Source: Nocardia sp. XZ_19_385
Lineage (GTDB): Bacteria; Actinomycetota; Actinomycetes; Mycobacteriales; Mycobacteriaceae
NCBI RefSeq assembly: GCF_015355755.1
Contig: NZ_JACVEE010000003.1
Location: forward strand, 558,001 to 622,000
DNA: 64,000 nucleotides
Direction: 5' to 3'
The translations under genes and the position numbers were made by a program. Shown here piece after piece: positions 42,104 through 50,921 of the stretch. The stretch's first letter is position 1, and each line of letters starts with the position of its first letter. Under the pieces are notes generated by a model that searched no databases, was not told where the DNA came from, and worked only from the letters and a program-made list of their open reading frames with translations.

Positions 42104-42466
42104 CTACCCGGCGTTGTCGCCCTCGGCTGAGGTGTTTCCGACCGTTGTGGCGTAGGTGGCGCCCCACTGGTTCAGCCACACCACGGCGGGTGCGAGGGAG
42201 GCTCCCAGTTCGGTGAGCGAGTACTCGACTCGGGGCGGTACCTCGGGGTAGACGGTGCGGTCGACGAGTCCGTCGGCTTCGAGTTCGCGCAGCTGGCGGG
42301 TCAGGACGCGCGGGTTGACCGGGCCGACCATGCGGCCGAGCTCGCCGAATCTGCGGCGACCGTCGAGCAGGTTCTTGACGATGGTCAGTTTCCACGCGCC
42401 ACCGAGGACCGAGACGGCGACTTCGACGGGGCAGACAGCCAGCGCGGTTTCTACTTGCTTGCGCAT
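42104..42466 (-). CDS. HxlR-family transcriptional regulator
   Basis: The 120-residue protein has the HxlR winged helix with CPVEVAVSVLGGAWKLTIVK, FGELGRMVGPVNPRVLTRQL and VPPRVEYSLTELG. It is divergent from a flavodoxin-fold quinone reductase gene, its likely target. A cysteine at residue 12 sits where thiol-based HxlR sensors (YodB/HypR type) carry theirs. Confidence 0.88.
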   Translation of the reverse strand: MRKQVETALAVCPVEVAVSVLGGAWKLTIVKNLLDGRRRFGELGRMVGPVNPRVLTRQLRELEADGLVDRTVYPEVPPRVEYSLTELGASLAPAVVWLNQWGATYATTVGNTSAEGDNAG

Positions 42467-42560
42467 GTCAGGGCTCCTACCTGGTCACTTACATTTTTGT
42501 CACTATGTGCTGAGAATGTCAGTACTTGGCATTATCGGGACTAGATACGAAAGTAGCCCT

Positions 42561-43370
42561 ATGACTTCTTCCGGATCAATCCTGTGGGTCATCGCCAATC
42601 CCGATCCCGGCTCGCTCAGCCATTCGCTGTACCGGCACGGTGTAGAACATCTCCGGGACACCGGGCACTCGGTGGCCGATGTCGACCTGTACGCGACGAA
42701 CTGGAACCCCGTGCTGAGCGAAGCCGACACCATCGGTTCGAGCGGGGAGACGTTCTCCGATCGCCAGCGCCACGCGACCTTGCAGGCCACGCTGCCCGCC
42801 GATGTCGCGCGGCAACAGCAGCTTGTGGCCGAATCCGACACGGTCATCATCCAATTCCCGCTCTGGTGGTACGGCATGCCGGCGATTCTGAAGGGCTGGT
42901 TCGACCGCGTTTTCACCAACGGGTTCGCGTTCGGCGTCCGTGACCAGGACGGGAAGGTCCGCAAGTACGGCGACGGTGGCCTGGCCGGTCGACGTCTGCT
43001 GCCCATCGTCACCGCCGGTGACCGTGCTGATGCGCTGGGCCCGCGCGGGATCAGCGGGGATATCGACGACATCCTCTGGCCACTGCTACACGGCACTGCC
43101 CACTACACCGGCATGCTGCCGCTGCGTCCGCATCTCATCAGCAGCGCCAATCACGTCGACGCCGCCACCTATCGCAACTGCGCCGACGCGCTGACCTCAC
43201 GTCTGGACGCCGTCAGCACCGAGCCGCCCATCCGCTACCGGTCGCTGCGCGGCGGCGACTACACCGCTACCCACGACCTACGCCCCCATGTCCGTCCGGG
43301 CGAACGCGGCCTCGCCATCCATTGTCTCGACAGCCCGGCGAATCCAGCAGCGGTACAACAAGTTCGGTAG
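42561..43370 (+). CDS. NAD(P)H quinone reductase, flavodoxin-like fold
   Basis: The 269-residue protein has the NQO/MdaB pattern: ILWVIANPDPGSLSHSLY for the FMN/FAD phosphate, then FPLWWYGMPAILKGWFDRVF and the GGLAGRRLLPIVTAGD strand. It would reduce quinones or related electrophiles by two electrons. Divergence from an HxlR regulator with a sensor-type cysteine fits induction by quinones or diamide. ATG 42561 has a weak ribosome site; ATG 42516 is an alternative. Confidence 0.87.
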   Translation: MTSSGSILWVIANPDPGSLSHSLYRHGVEHLRDTGHSVADVDLYATNWNPVLSEADTIGSSGETFSDRQRHATLQATLPADVARQQQLVAESDTVIIQFPLWWYGMPAILKGWFDRVFTNGFAFGVRDQDGKVRKYGDGGLAGRRLLPIVTAGDRADALGPRGISGDIDDILWPLLHGTAHYTGMLPLRPHLISSANHVDAATYRNCADALTSRLDAVSTEPPIRYRSLRGGDYTATHDLRPHVRPGERGLAIHCLDSPANPAAVQQVR

Positions 43371-43424
43371 TTCGTTGGTTCAGTGTGGTTGCGAGTCAAG
43401 TGGTTACGGCGGCTGTACCCGGGG

Positions 43425-43994
43425 TCATTTCCGCTTCAAGCTGCCGACACTGAGCGAACCGGGCGCGATGGTCGGCAGCTTGCTTTCTTCCGCGCGGACG
43501 TAGCCTTCGGGATCCTTGTCGACCGGCTCGACCCCGGCGAAGTTGCGCGCCTCGAAGGCGGCGAAGGTGACCGCGAGTTGGTGGCGGCGCGACAGGGCGG
43601 CCAGGCGGCGGAAGTCGGTGAGGCCCTCTCGTTCTTCCTCGGCCATGTGATCGCTGTTGGCCAGGTTCGCTGCCGCGACGGCCGCGTACCACTGGTCGGT
43701 GCCCACCTGATGCCGTGCCACCTCGGCGATCGCGTCCCGGATCTCGTTGTGGTCGTGGATGGCGTCGAGAGTCTCCTCCTCCACCCCGTCCTTGCGCCGG
43801 GCCGCGATGCCCACCTGCAGCAGCGCCGGGTAGAAGATCTCCTCCTCCGCCAGCGCGTGCAATTCGAGGAAGGACGCGAGCCGGTCCCAGATCGCGGACA
43901 GCACGCCGGTTTCCGAGCGGTCGATCTGTTCCAGGATCGCGAACAACCGCCGTTGCTCCCGGTGGTCGTCGAGGATCAGGTCGGTTATGTCCAC
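43425..43994 (-). CDS. hemerythrin HHE domain protein
   Basis: The 189-residue protein has the hemerythrin-type histidine/glutamate pattern: DDHREQRRLF, ELHALAEEEIFYP, DAIHDHNEIRD and NSDHMAEEE. These would hold a di-iron site for oxygen, nitric oxide or iron sensing. The C-terminal 50 residues are an extra tail. GTG 43994 follows GGGAGG closely. It is divergent from the small repeat protein at 44121. Confidence 0.85.
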   Translation of the reverse strand: MDITDLILDDHREQRRLFAILEQIDRSETGVLSAIWDRLASFLELHALAEEEIFYPALLQVGIAARRKDGVEEETLDAIHDHNEIRDAIAEVARHQVGTDQWYAAVAAANLANSDHMAEEEREGLTDFRRLAALSRRHQLAVTFAAFEARNFAGVEPVDKDPEGYVRAEESKLPTIAPGSLSVGSLKRK

Positions 43995-44120
43995 AATTCC
44001 TCCCTGGCATTCACAACAGGTCAGCGCTGGACGCTCCACTCGACGATAACGCACGACCGAGCGTCCAGGAGTTTCGCTGACACGTTCCGCGGTATTCGGA
44101 AACAGAACAGAGGAGAAACC

Positions 44121-44324
44121 ATGGCCGAGAAGAATCACCGCTCCGCCGAGACCGGCGAATACGTCACCGAGGAGACGGCCGCCGAGAATCCGAAGACCAC
44201 CCTCGGCGAGGACGAACCGCACGACGGCAGTGACCGGCGCGATCGGTCCGCGATCACGGGACACTTCGTCAAGCCCGACACCAGCCGCCGGCACCCGGAC
44301 ACCACCGTCACCGAAAACGAGTGA
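44121..44324 (+). CDS. small protein with two copies of an S-x-x-TG-x-[YF]-V motif
   Basis: The 67-residue hydrophilic protein contains two similar blocks: RSAETGEYVTEETAAENPKT and RSAITGHFVKPDTSRRHPDT, each followed by T and an acidic stretch. AGGAG stands six bases before the ATG. Short proteins with this repeated block are widespread in actinobacteria and phages, but I know no function. It is divergent from the hemerythrin gene and convergent with the next. Confidence 0.65.
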   Translation: MAEKNHRSAETGEYVTEETAAENPKTTLGEDEPHDGSDRRDRSAITGHFVKPDTSRRHPDTTVTENE

Positions 44325-44325
44325 C

Positions 44326-44766
44326 TCAGTTCGTGGCTGCGCGGTGGAGCTGCTGAACTTTCTGTTCGTGGCTGCTGGTGAAGTCCGGGTCGACGTAGAT
44401 GTGGACCGCGCTGATGAGGGTGCCGCGGAAGGTGAAGACGTTGCAGAAACGGCCGGTCGAGACGCGCTGGTCCGGCCAGTGGCGCCCGTCGTCGGTGGTA
44501 CCCCATTCCCGGCCTTCGACGATGATCCGGTCACCGGCGACCATGAAGTCCAGCCCGTCGATATCGTGCTCGAGGGTCGATAGGTCGGCCCAGAGCCGCC
44601 GCGCGAACTCGGCCATGTCCTGCTTACCTTGTCCGACACCGAATTTCGGAAAGAACAGCTCCACATCGTCGGTGTAGAAATCGAGCAACGCGGGATCGCC
44701 CGCATCGATGAGCTCGAAGGCGCGGCGGATGATCGCGATGCGCTGATCGGTGAGAGTGGTAGTCAT
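44326..44766 (-). CDS. SnoaL/NTF2-like small enzyme-fold protein
   Basis: The 146-residue protein has the NTF2-like layout: RRAFELIDAGDPALLDFYTD, FPKFGVGQGKQDMAEFARRL and the strand set VEGREWGTT and GRFCNVFTFRG. Members bind or isomerise small hydrophobic molecules. AGGAGT precedes the ATG. It follows the TetR gene by 35 bp on the same strand and is probably co-transcribed with it. Confidence 0.8.
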   Translation of the reverse strand: MTTTLTDQRIAIIRRAFELIDAGDPALLDFYTDDVELFFPKFGVGQGKQDMAEFARRLWADLSTLEHDIDGLDFMVAGDRIIVEGREWGTTDDGRHWPDQRVSTGRFCNVFTFRGTLISAVHIYVDPDFTSSHEQKVQQLHRAATN

Positions 44767-44801
44767 CGAAACTCCTGTGCACGTGTGGAATCGGATAGCA
44801 A

Positions 44802-45407
44802 CTACATAGTGAGCAGGGGCCGCAGCCCCAGGGCGAACACTCGCTCGAGCCGGTCGGGCGCGGCCCCCGCCTGTGCGATGACTCGAAGCCCGGAGATCGC
44901 GGTCACCACCAGCAAAGCGCCGTCGTCGGCGTGGACATCGGAGCGCAAGCTGCCATCGGCCTGGCCGGATCGAATCACCTGTGCCAGCAACGCCAATCGC
45001 CGCTCCCACTGGTCGTCCAGAGCCCGAGCTATCCGCTCGTCGCGTTCGCGGAGCCCGGGAGTCATATAGGCGCCGACGACCATGCAGCCCGCCGCATGTC
45101 CCTGCCGCGCGGCCGCCCGCTCCTCTGCCAGCACCAGCCCGGCCAGCGCCTCCAGCCGTTCCCGCCCGTCGCGGCTCTCGTCGCGGAGAACCGCCCCCTG
45201 CGCCTCGTCCACCACCGACAGATACCGCTGCAGCGCCTGCACGAACAGCTCCTCCTTCGAGGTGAACGCGTTGTACAAGCTGCTCCGCCGCACACCGGCG
45301 ACTTCACACAGCCGCTCGGTCGAGCTGTCACCGAACCCGAACACCCGAAATTGGCCCGCCGCCGCATCGAGGACGGCGTTCTCGTCGAATGCCCGTGGTC
45401 TGCCCAT
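44802..45407 (-). CDS. TetR-family transcriptional regulator
   Basis: The 201-residue protein has the TetR helix-turn-helix (MGRPRAFDENAVLDAAAGQF, RLCEVAGVRRSSLYNAFTSK) and a typical C-terminal helical domain. It leads a two-gene operon with the NTF2-like gene. An inverted repeat of TTTTGKA half-sites directly upstream is the likely autoregulatory operator. Confidence 0.9.
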   Translation of the reverse strand: MGRPRAFDENAVLDAAAGQFRVFGFGDSSTERLCEVAGVRRSSLYNAFTSKEELFVQALQRYLSVVDEAQGAVLRDESRDGRERLEALAGLVLAEERAAARQGHAAGCMVVGAYMTPGLRERDERIARALDDQWERRLALLAQVIRSGQADGSLRSDVHADDGALLVVTAISGLRVIAQAGAAPDRLERVFALGLRPLLTM

Positions 45408-45425
45408 GAATCCGACGCTAGCACG

Positions 45426-45447
45426 TTTTGTATTTCAGAGTCCAAAA
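45426..45447. promoter_or_regulatory. probable TetR operator
   Basis: TTTTGTA and TCCAAAA form imperfect half-sites (TTTTGKA) of an inverted repeat 18 bases upstream of the TetR start at 45407. AT-rich sequence here stands out from the surroundings. Confidence 0.5.
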
Positions 45448-45502
45448 TGCTGGTCGCACTGGTCGCGACAGGTGTCGGTGGGTGTGAGTAGCGTCTGGTC
45501 TT

Positions 45503-47494
45503 GTGGAAACTGGGGAACACATCCAAGAGCTCGCGGACCGCATCGTGGCGCTGCGCGACGCCTACTATCAGGGCTCGCCGCTGGTCGCGGACGCCGAGTA
45601 CGACGCGATCGAGGACGAGTTGCGGGGCCTGCTCGCGGCGCATCCCGACCTGACGCCGGACCCGAATCCGCTGGAGCAGGTCGGTGCGCCCGCGGTGCTG
45701 CACGCCCCGATCCGGCATGCGCGTCCGATGCTGTCGCTGGAGAAGGCGACCAAGCCGGAGCAGGTCGTGGCGTTCTTCAACCGCTTCCCCGGCCAGTCGG
45801 TCGTGGTGATGCCCAAGCTCGACGGTCTGTCCCTGTCCCTGGTCTTCGAGGACGGACGGCTGGCGCGGGCCGTGACCCGGGGCGACGGCACCACCGGCGA
45901 CGACGTCACCATGCTGGTCCGCGCGCTGGTCGACGGTGTTCCGGACCGGATCGAGGTCCCGGGCCGGGTGGAGGTGCGTGGTGAGGCGGTGATGCTGCGT
46001 TCCACCTTCGTCGCCTACAACACGGCGCATCCGGACAAGCCGCTGATCAATCCGCGCAACGCGGCGGCGGGCACACTGCGCGCGAAGGATCCGGCCACGG
46101 TCGCCGAGCGGCGCTTGCAGTTCTTCGGGTTCGACTTGGACAGCTCGACCGGGGAAGCCGCCGTCGATCTGGAGGAGGGGCTGCGGGCACTCGGGATCGC
46201 GGGTGCGCAGATGCGGCACTGCGCCGACGCCGAGCAGGCGCAAGCGGCAATCACCGCGATCGAACAGGGTCGCAACGATCTGGACTACGACCTCGACGGC
46301 GCGGTCCTGCGCCTGGCCGACCGAGATGCCTACGCGGCAGCGGGAACTCGCTCGAACTCTCCGCGCGGCGCGCTCGCGTTCAAGTTCGCCGCCGAGGAGA
46401 AGACCACCTTGCTGCGCGAGGTGATCTGGGATGTGGGCAAGACCGGCAAGATCGTCCCGGTCGCCTGGCTGGAGCCGGTATTCGTCGGCGGCACCACGGT
46501 CACCAAGGCCACGCTGGCCAATCAAGAGGTGATCCGCGCCCGCGACATCAAAGTCGGTGACACGGTTCTGGTGCGCCGCGCGGGCGATGTGATCCCGTTC
46601 GTGGCGGGCGTGCTCGACGCCTCGAAACGCACGGGGGAGGAGCACGAGATCGTGCCGCCCACCGTCTGCCCCTCCTGCGAGCAGCCGGTGACCGAGCAGG
46701 GCAACAGCCGAGAGCTGTTCTGCACCAACGTCGCCTGCCCCGCGCAGACGGTGCGCAGGCTGATCCACTGGGCCTCACGAGCGGCGGCGGACATCGACGC
46801 CATCGGTGGGGTGTGGATCGAGCGGCTGGCCGAAGCGGGCATCCTGGAGCACCCGTCGGACTTCTACACCCTGACCAAGGAGCGTCTGCTCGAGTTCGAC
46901 CGCATCGGCGAGGTTTCGGCCCAGCGCATGATCGACTCGATCGATAGCAGCCGTCAGGTCGGCCTGCGCCGCGCGCTGATCGGCCTGGCGATCCCGATGG
47001 CCTCCGATGGCACCGCCGCGCGGCTGGCCCGGGCGGGTTTCGGCTCGCTGGAGGAGGTCGCCGACGCGGGTGAGGAACGGCTTGTGGCGGTGGAGGATAT
47101 CGGCCCGAAGGTCGCCGCCTCCCTGGTCGCGCACCTCACCCGCCTGCGCCCGGAACTGGATCGGCTGCGCGCGGTGGGTGTCTCACTGGACGTGCGCGAG
47201 GAGGATCTGCCCCCGGTCATCGCGGCCGGCGCACCCCTGGCCGGTAAGACGGTGGTGATCACCGGCGCGATCAGCGACCCGCGCTCCGGCGAGAAGGTTG
47301 CCCGCCCGACGTTCCAGCGCCTGTGCGAGCAGGCGGGCGCGACGGCGGCGTCCTCGGTCTCGGCGAGCACCGACATGCTCATCACCGGTGCTGGAGTCGG
47401 CGAGAGCAAGCTGACCAAGGCGGAGAAGCTCGGCGTCGAGGTCGTGGATCAGGGTGCGATCTGGACGCTGCTCATCGCCGCCAAGGTCGTCTAG
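45503..47494 (+). CDS. ligA: NAD-dependent DNA ligase, divergent form
   Basis: The 663-residue protein has all LigA parts: the Ia region (YYQGSPLVADAEYDAIEDEL), the adenylated lysine in VVMPKLDGLSLSL (Lys105), an OB fold, a four-cysteine zinc finger (CPSCEQPV, CTNVACPAQ), helix-hairpin-helix repeats and a C-terminal BRCT domain. It seals nicked DNA using NAD. Motif I is KLDG rather than the usual KIDG, and the BRCT part is atypical, so it may be a second, accessory ligase. The start is GTG with no clear ribosome site. Confidence 0.9.
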   Translation: METGEHIQELADRIVALRDAYYQGSPLVADAEYDAIEDELRGLLAAHPDLTPDPNPLEQVGAPAVLHAPIRHARPMLSLEKATKPEQVVAFFNRFPGQSVVVMPKLDGLSLSLVFEDGRLARAVTRGDGTTGDDVTMLVRALVDGVPDRIEVPGRVEVRGEAVMLRSTFVAYNTAHPDKPLINPRNAAAGTLRAKDPATVAERRLQFFGFDLDSSTGEAAVDLEEGLRALGIAGAQMRHCADAEQAQAAITAIEQGRNDLDYDLDGAVLRLADRDAYAAAGTRSNSPRGALAFKFAAEEKTTLLREVIWDVGKTGKIVPVAWLEPVFVGGTTVTKATLANQEVIRARDIKVGDTVLVRRAGDVIPFVAGVLDASKRTGEEHEIVPPTVCPSCEQPVTEQGNSRELFCTNVACPAQTVRRLIHWASRAAADIDAIGGVWIERLAEAGILEHPSDFYTLTKERLLEFDRIGEVSAQRMIDSIDSSRQVGLRRALIGLAIPMASDGTAARLARAGFGSLEEVADAGEERLVAVEDIGPKVAASLVAHLTRLRPELDRLRAVGVSLDVREEDLPPVIAAGAPLAGKTVVITGAISDPRSGEKVARPTFQRLCEQAGATAASSVSASTDMLITGAGVGESKLTKAEKLGVEVVDQGAIWTLLIAAKVV

Positions 47495-47910
47495 TTCTCG
47501 GCGCCGGACAGCGCGGCCAGGACCGCCGAGGTGTCGTGATAGTAGGGCCGGAACTCGGTGATCAGACCGTCCCGGAAGCTGATCCATTGCAGCAGTGAGG
47601 TTTCCAGCATCCGGCCGGTGTGCCGGGCGCGCAGCCGGCCGCGGCTGTAAACCACCACCCGGTCCTGGTCGCTGACGAAATGCTGCTCGTCGAACCACAA
47701 TCCGTCCCAGTTGTCCCCCATGGCGGCGATGAACCGCCGAAAGCCTTCGTGCCCATGCCATTCGCCGCCATAGGGGAGGCTCGACGCCTGATACATGACG
47801 ACATCCGAGGCCAAGTGCCGACCCATTCCCTCGAAGGCCGCACCCTCGGTGAGATATGCGGCCTCGGCCGCGTAGAAGGCTTGCAAGGTGGTCATCACAT
47901 CCGCTGTCAT
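47491..47910 (-). CDS. SnoaL/NTF2-like protein
   Basis: The product has the NTF2-like pattern LQAFYAAEAAYLTEGAAFEG, GGEWHGHEGFRRFI, then strands with VVVYSRGRLRARHTGR and ITEFRPYYHDT. Small-ligand binding or isomerase activity is possible; none can be assigned. Its stop shares bases with the ligA stop, so the two genes converge with a 4-bp overlap. ATG 47895 is an alternative start. Confidence 0.78.
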   Translation of the reverse strand: MTADVMTTLQAFYAAEAAYLTEGAAFEGMGRHLASDVVMYQASSLPYGGEWHGHEGFRRFIAAMGDNWDGLWFDEQHFVSDQDRVVVYSRGRLRARHTGRMLETSLLQWISFRDGLITEFRPYYHDTSAVLAALSGAEN

Positions 47911-47980
47911 GCCCACGATCCTGGCCGTCGGCACCAACGCACGCTGGCCGGAATCGGACCTGGCGCTCGGACCGGGAAGC

Positions 47981-48496
47981 TCAGCGATAGGTAGGTTGCT
48001 CGGCGAGGCGTCGTTGCGCGCTGGCGGGCAACCGGGTCGACCAGTGCGGCGCCGCGGATCCGTGCGATAGGCCCAGCAGTGCCGTCTGTATCACCGTGAG
48101 CAGCTCGAGGGTCCGGAAAGGCTTGATCAGGAAATCGTGCGCCCCAGCGGAAATGGCGAGAGCGACGATGTCGGGATCGGGCTGGGTGGACATGACGATG
48201 AGGGGCGGGATCGGCCCGTCGCCGCGCAACCGGTCGTGCTCGGGGAGTTCGAAGATGCCGGGCACCGCGGGATCCGCCAAGACGATGTCGGGTTTCCAGT
48301 CGCCGGTCAGCGCGAGGGCATCGGCGCTGTGCGCGGCGTGCACGGGATCGTGGCCGGCGGATTCGAGCACCAGCGTGGTTATCTCGGCGACGGCGGGGTC
48401 CACCTCGAGTACCAGCACGCGCCCGTGGCGCTGCTCGGCGTCGGGCGGGATGAGCGGCCGGCGGTATCGGTCCGGGGTCGGCGGAAAGATGTTCAT
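47981..48496 (-). CDS. single-domain response-regulator receiver protein
   Basis: The 171-residue protein has one receiver domain (about residues 25-143): VLVLEVDPAVAE for the acid pocket, PDIVLADPAVPG with the phospho-acceptor aspartate, a VMST strand and the conserved lysine in DFLIKPF. There is no output domain, only a short basic tail. No histidine kinase is nearby. It probably acts by protein contact. Confidence 0.8.
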   Translation of the reverse strand: MNIFPPTPDRYRRPLIPPDAEQRHGRVLVLEVDPAVAEITTLVLESAGHDPVHAAHSADALALTGDWKPDIVLADPAVPGIFELPEHDRLRGDGPIPPLIVMSTQPDPDIVALAISAGAHDFLIKPFRTLELLTVIQTALLGLSHGSAAPHWSTRLPASAQRRLAEQPTYR

Positions 48497-48561
48497 GACG
48501 AGCAGGTCCTTCGTTCGACAAAGTTCTGCTGGTGCCGTGACTGCTGAACGGTACTTGTTTC

Positions 48562-48576
48562 ACTATACAAGATAGT
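48562..48576. promoter_or_regulatory. inverted repeat in an AT-rich promoter island
   Basis: ACTAT and ATAGT flank five bases, next to the palindrome AGTTAACT, in a ~100-bp AT-rich stretch (about 48540-48640). It lies upstream of the receiver gene and probably holds its promoter. Confidence 0.4.
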
Positions 48577-48636
48577 TAACTTTCAGCAATCATATTGGGA
48601 TGTGAAATTAGACGGTTCGGTTTAATTCACCCGCTG

Positions 48637-49770
48637 TTAACCACGCCGGAGCGTAAGAATGGCGATGTCCGGTGGAGCTCCGACCCGGACCGGCGGGCCC
48701 CACGCGCCGACACCCCGTGTGGTGTAAAGCTGCATCCCATCCACCTGATCGAGTCCGGCCACCGTCCCGTTGACCCAGCCCACGACGTAGTTCAACGGCC
48801 AGATCTGGCCGCCGTGGGTGTGCCCGGACACCTGGAGGTCGATGCCGCGTGCGGCGGCTTCGGGCGCCTGCCGTGGCTGGTGCGCGACCAGCATGATGAA
48901 CCGATCGGATCGGTGACCGGCAACGGCCGCTTCGACATCGGGGCCATAGGGGTCCGGGGCGTCATAGTCGTATACGCCCGCGATCTCCAAAGTCGCACCC
49001 TTGATGTCGATTTCGGCGCGCTGGTTGCGTAACGTTTTCAGCCCCAGGGTCTCCCAGTAGTCCATCCAATCGGCTACGCCGTCGACATAGCCCTCGTGGT
49101 TGCCGGCCACCGCGAAGGTGCCGTACTTCGACGTGAGGCCCTTGATCGGTGCGATGTCCGGTCCGACGAGCTCCACCGAGCCGTCGATCAGATCCCCTGG
49201 GAGCACGATGACGTCCGGTTGCTGGCTGTTGACTAGGTCGACGACCCGCTGGGTGAAGTCCGCCCCGCGCGCCGCGCCGACGTGAATGTCGGCGACTACC
49301 GCGACCCGGATGCCATCGAGCTCGGCAGGCAGCTTCGGCGAGCGCAATTCGGCTGCCCGCACCCGCGGACTGTCTGCCTCGTAGACGCCGTATGCGACAG
49401 TCCCCACCGCCGCGACGACCAGCACTGCCGACAAAACCTGAAGCAGCCGAGTGCGATTCGCGAACTTCGCGAGCCGAGCGATCAGCAGGACCAGCCCGAT
49501 CACGAGGAGCCCGAGCAGCAGATAGAACATCACAGCGGACCACGTCAGTCCGAGCCAGACGATCGGCCGGATCGGTTCGGGCGAATAGGAACTGCCGGCG
49601 CCGAGCGCGACGACCAGCGCCAGCCACAGGACGACCAGCACAATGATCCCGACCGTTTTCGCGGGCCCGCGCACTCCCGTCGCGCGAATGAAGCGCCGAT
49701 AGAACAAATAATGAACCAGAGCGAGCAGTACGCCGCCGACAATAATTCGCAGCACTAGCCGCCCTTTCAC
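48637..49770 (-). CDS. membrane-anchored metallophosphoesterase (YkuE/YaeI-like)
   Basis: The 377-residue protein has four N-terminal transmembrane segments (about 5-25, 40-60, 70-100, 110-130), then a calcineurin-like phosphoesterase domain with DIHVG (161-165), GDLID (192-196), GNHE (223-226) and GHTHGG (316-321). These residues form a two-metal site. The catalytic domain follows the fourth helix and probably faces outside. Substrates of this group are phospholipid-like or unknown. Confidence 0.9.
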   Translation of the reverse strand: MKGRLVLRIIVGGVLLALVHYLFYRRFIRATGVRGPAKTVGIIVLVVLWLALVVALGAGSSYSPEPIRPIVWLGLTWSAVMFYLLLGLLVIGLVLLIARLAKFANRTRLLQVLSAVLVVAAVGTVAYGVYEADSPRVRAAELRSPKLPAELDGIRVAVVADIHVGAARGADFTQRVVDLVNSQQPDVIVLPGDLIDGSVELVGPDIAPIKGLTSKYGTFAVAGNHEGYVDGVADWMDYWETLGLKTLRNQRAEIDIKGATLEIAGVYDYDAPDPYGPDVEAAVAGHRSDRFIMLVAHQPRQAPEAAARGIDLQVSGHTHGGQIWPLNYVVGWVNGTVAGLDQVDGMQLYTTRGVGAWGPPVRVGAPPDIAILTLRRG

Positions 49771-49908
49771 GACAACTTCCGCGCGATATCCCGCGGACGA
49801 ATCCCGGTTGGTAAGCGTAGTGCCCGGCGGCAGCCGGGGCGGGATCGGACGGCCGTGGCCGGATTCGCCTCGCCTGCGGGAGTGCTGGGAGTTCGGATTG
49901 GCGTGGGC

Positions 49909-50175
49909 TCAGCGGGATTCGAGGAGGTGCTCGACTTGCGAGAGGTAGTCGAGCAGGTCTCCGATTTCGGCCAGCGACACACCCGCCCCGGCCAGCGCCC
50001 GCACCTGTACCAGCCGCAGCAGCTCGGCCGACCGGTACCGCCGGCAACCGGAGCTGTCGCGGTCCGGTTCGCCGACCAGTCCGTGCTGGTGGTAGTGCCG
50101 AACCGTGGTCTCCGTGATGCCGGCGAATGCCGCCGCCTGGTCGATCGTGAGCCCCGGAGTGTGCTCAATTGTCAT
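49909..50175 (-). CDS. short MerR-family DNA-binding protein
   Basis: The 88-residue protein is only a MerR DNA-binding domain: LTIDQAAAFAGITETTVRHY, the wing RRYRSAELLRLVQV and a dimer helix ending at LLESR. The effector domain is absent, so it is either a minimal MerR (SoxR/Xis-like size) or a truncated gene. It follows the PadR-DUF1048 pair on the same strand with a 9-bp gap and may be co-transcribed. Confidence 0.72.
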   Translation of the reverse strand: MTIEHTPGLTIDQAAAFAGITETTVRHYHQHGLVGEPDRDSSGCRRYRSAELLRLVQVRALAGAGVSLAEIGDLLDYLSQVEHLLESR

Positions 50176-50184
50176 GGAACGGCC

Positions 50185-50559
50185 CTAGCTGCCTTTGCCG
50201 CTGCCTGCTCCGGCCGCGCGGTCGATCGCGTCGGTCAGTCTTTTCCGTTCGCGCTTCTTCCACGAGTCCTCTTGGTAGTTCCGCGCGAACGCCTCGATGA
50301 ACTCCACCGGGTCTTCGCCGACGATCTCGCGGACCGGCGTTCCGTCCGCCGCGCTCTGCTCGAACAGATCGATGAGGTCCGCGAAAATCGCTGTGCTGCC
50401 ACCGGGTCCGAGGATCATCAGGTAGCGCTCGAGCGCGTCGACCGCGTCGTGATAGCTCTCGGGGAGCTGCTTCTTGCGCGCTTTGTACTGCCGCCACTGC
50501 CGCTTGTCGCCCATATCGCCGATCACCTTCGCGGTGAGCTTCGAGATGTCCATGGTCAT
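50185..50559 (-). CDS. DUF1048 family protein
   Basis: The 124-residue protein matches the DUF1048 helical domain (QWRQYKARKKQLPESYHDAV, VEFIEAFARNYQEDSW). DUF1048 genes usually follow a PadR regulator, as here: the ATG at 50559 overlaps the PadR stop as ATGA, and AGGAG precedes it. Its function is unknown; linkage suggests a partner or target of the PadR system. Confidence 0.85.
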   Translation of the reverse strand: MTMDISKLTAKVIGDMGDKRQWRQYKARKKQLPESYHDAVDALERYLMILGPGGSTAIFADLIDLFEQSAADGTPVREIVGEDPVEFIEAFARNYQEDSWKKRERKRLTDAIDRAAGAGSGKGS

Positions 50560-50885
50560 CTGTCTCCTTCTTGGAGCTGTGCGAGCCGTTCGGAGAGGAA
50601 GCTCCATGTCCTCCAGAACTCTTCGAGATAATCGCGCCCGTGTGCGTTGAGCGAGTAGACCTTTCGCGGCGGCCCTTTCTCGGACGGAACCTTCTCCACA
50701 TCGACGAGGCCGCGCTGTTCGATCCGCACCAGCAGCGCGTAAATGGTGCCCTCGGCGATGTCGGAGAAGCCCTGCTCCCGCAGCCAGGCCGTGATCTCGT
50801 AGCCATAGGCGGGCCGGCGGGACAGGATCGCGAGAACGATGCCCTCGAGGGTTCCCTTGAGCATCTCCGTCACTTGCTTACTCAT
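50556..50885 (-). CDS. PadR-family transcriptional regulator
   Basis: The 109-residue protein has the PadR winged helix: LKGTLEGIVLAILSRRPAYG, the IAEGTIYALLVRIEQRGLV recognition part and the PPRKVYSLNAHG wing. It is the short PadR-s1 type. A 9-bp perfect inverted repeat stands 37 bp upstream and is probably its operator. It leads an operon with DUF1048 and possibly the short MerR gene. Confidence 0.9.
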   Translation of the reverse strand: MSKQVTEMLKGTLEGIVLAILSRRPAYGYEITAWLREQGFSDIAEGTIYALLVRIEQRGLVDVEKVPSEKGPPRKVYSLNAHGRDYLEEFWRTWSFLSERLAQLQEGDR

Positions 50886-50921
50886 GGAGCACCTCCTTCT
50901 AGCTACTCGGTGTTACTGACT

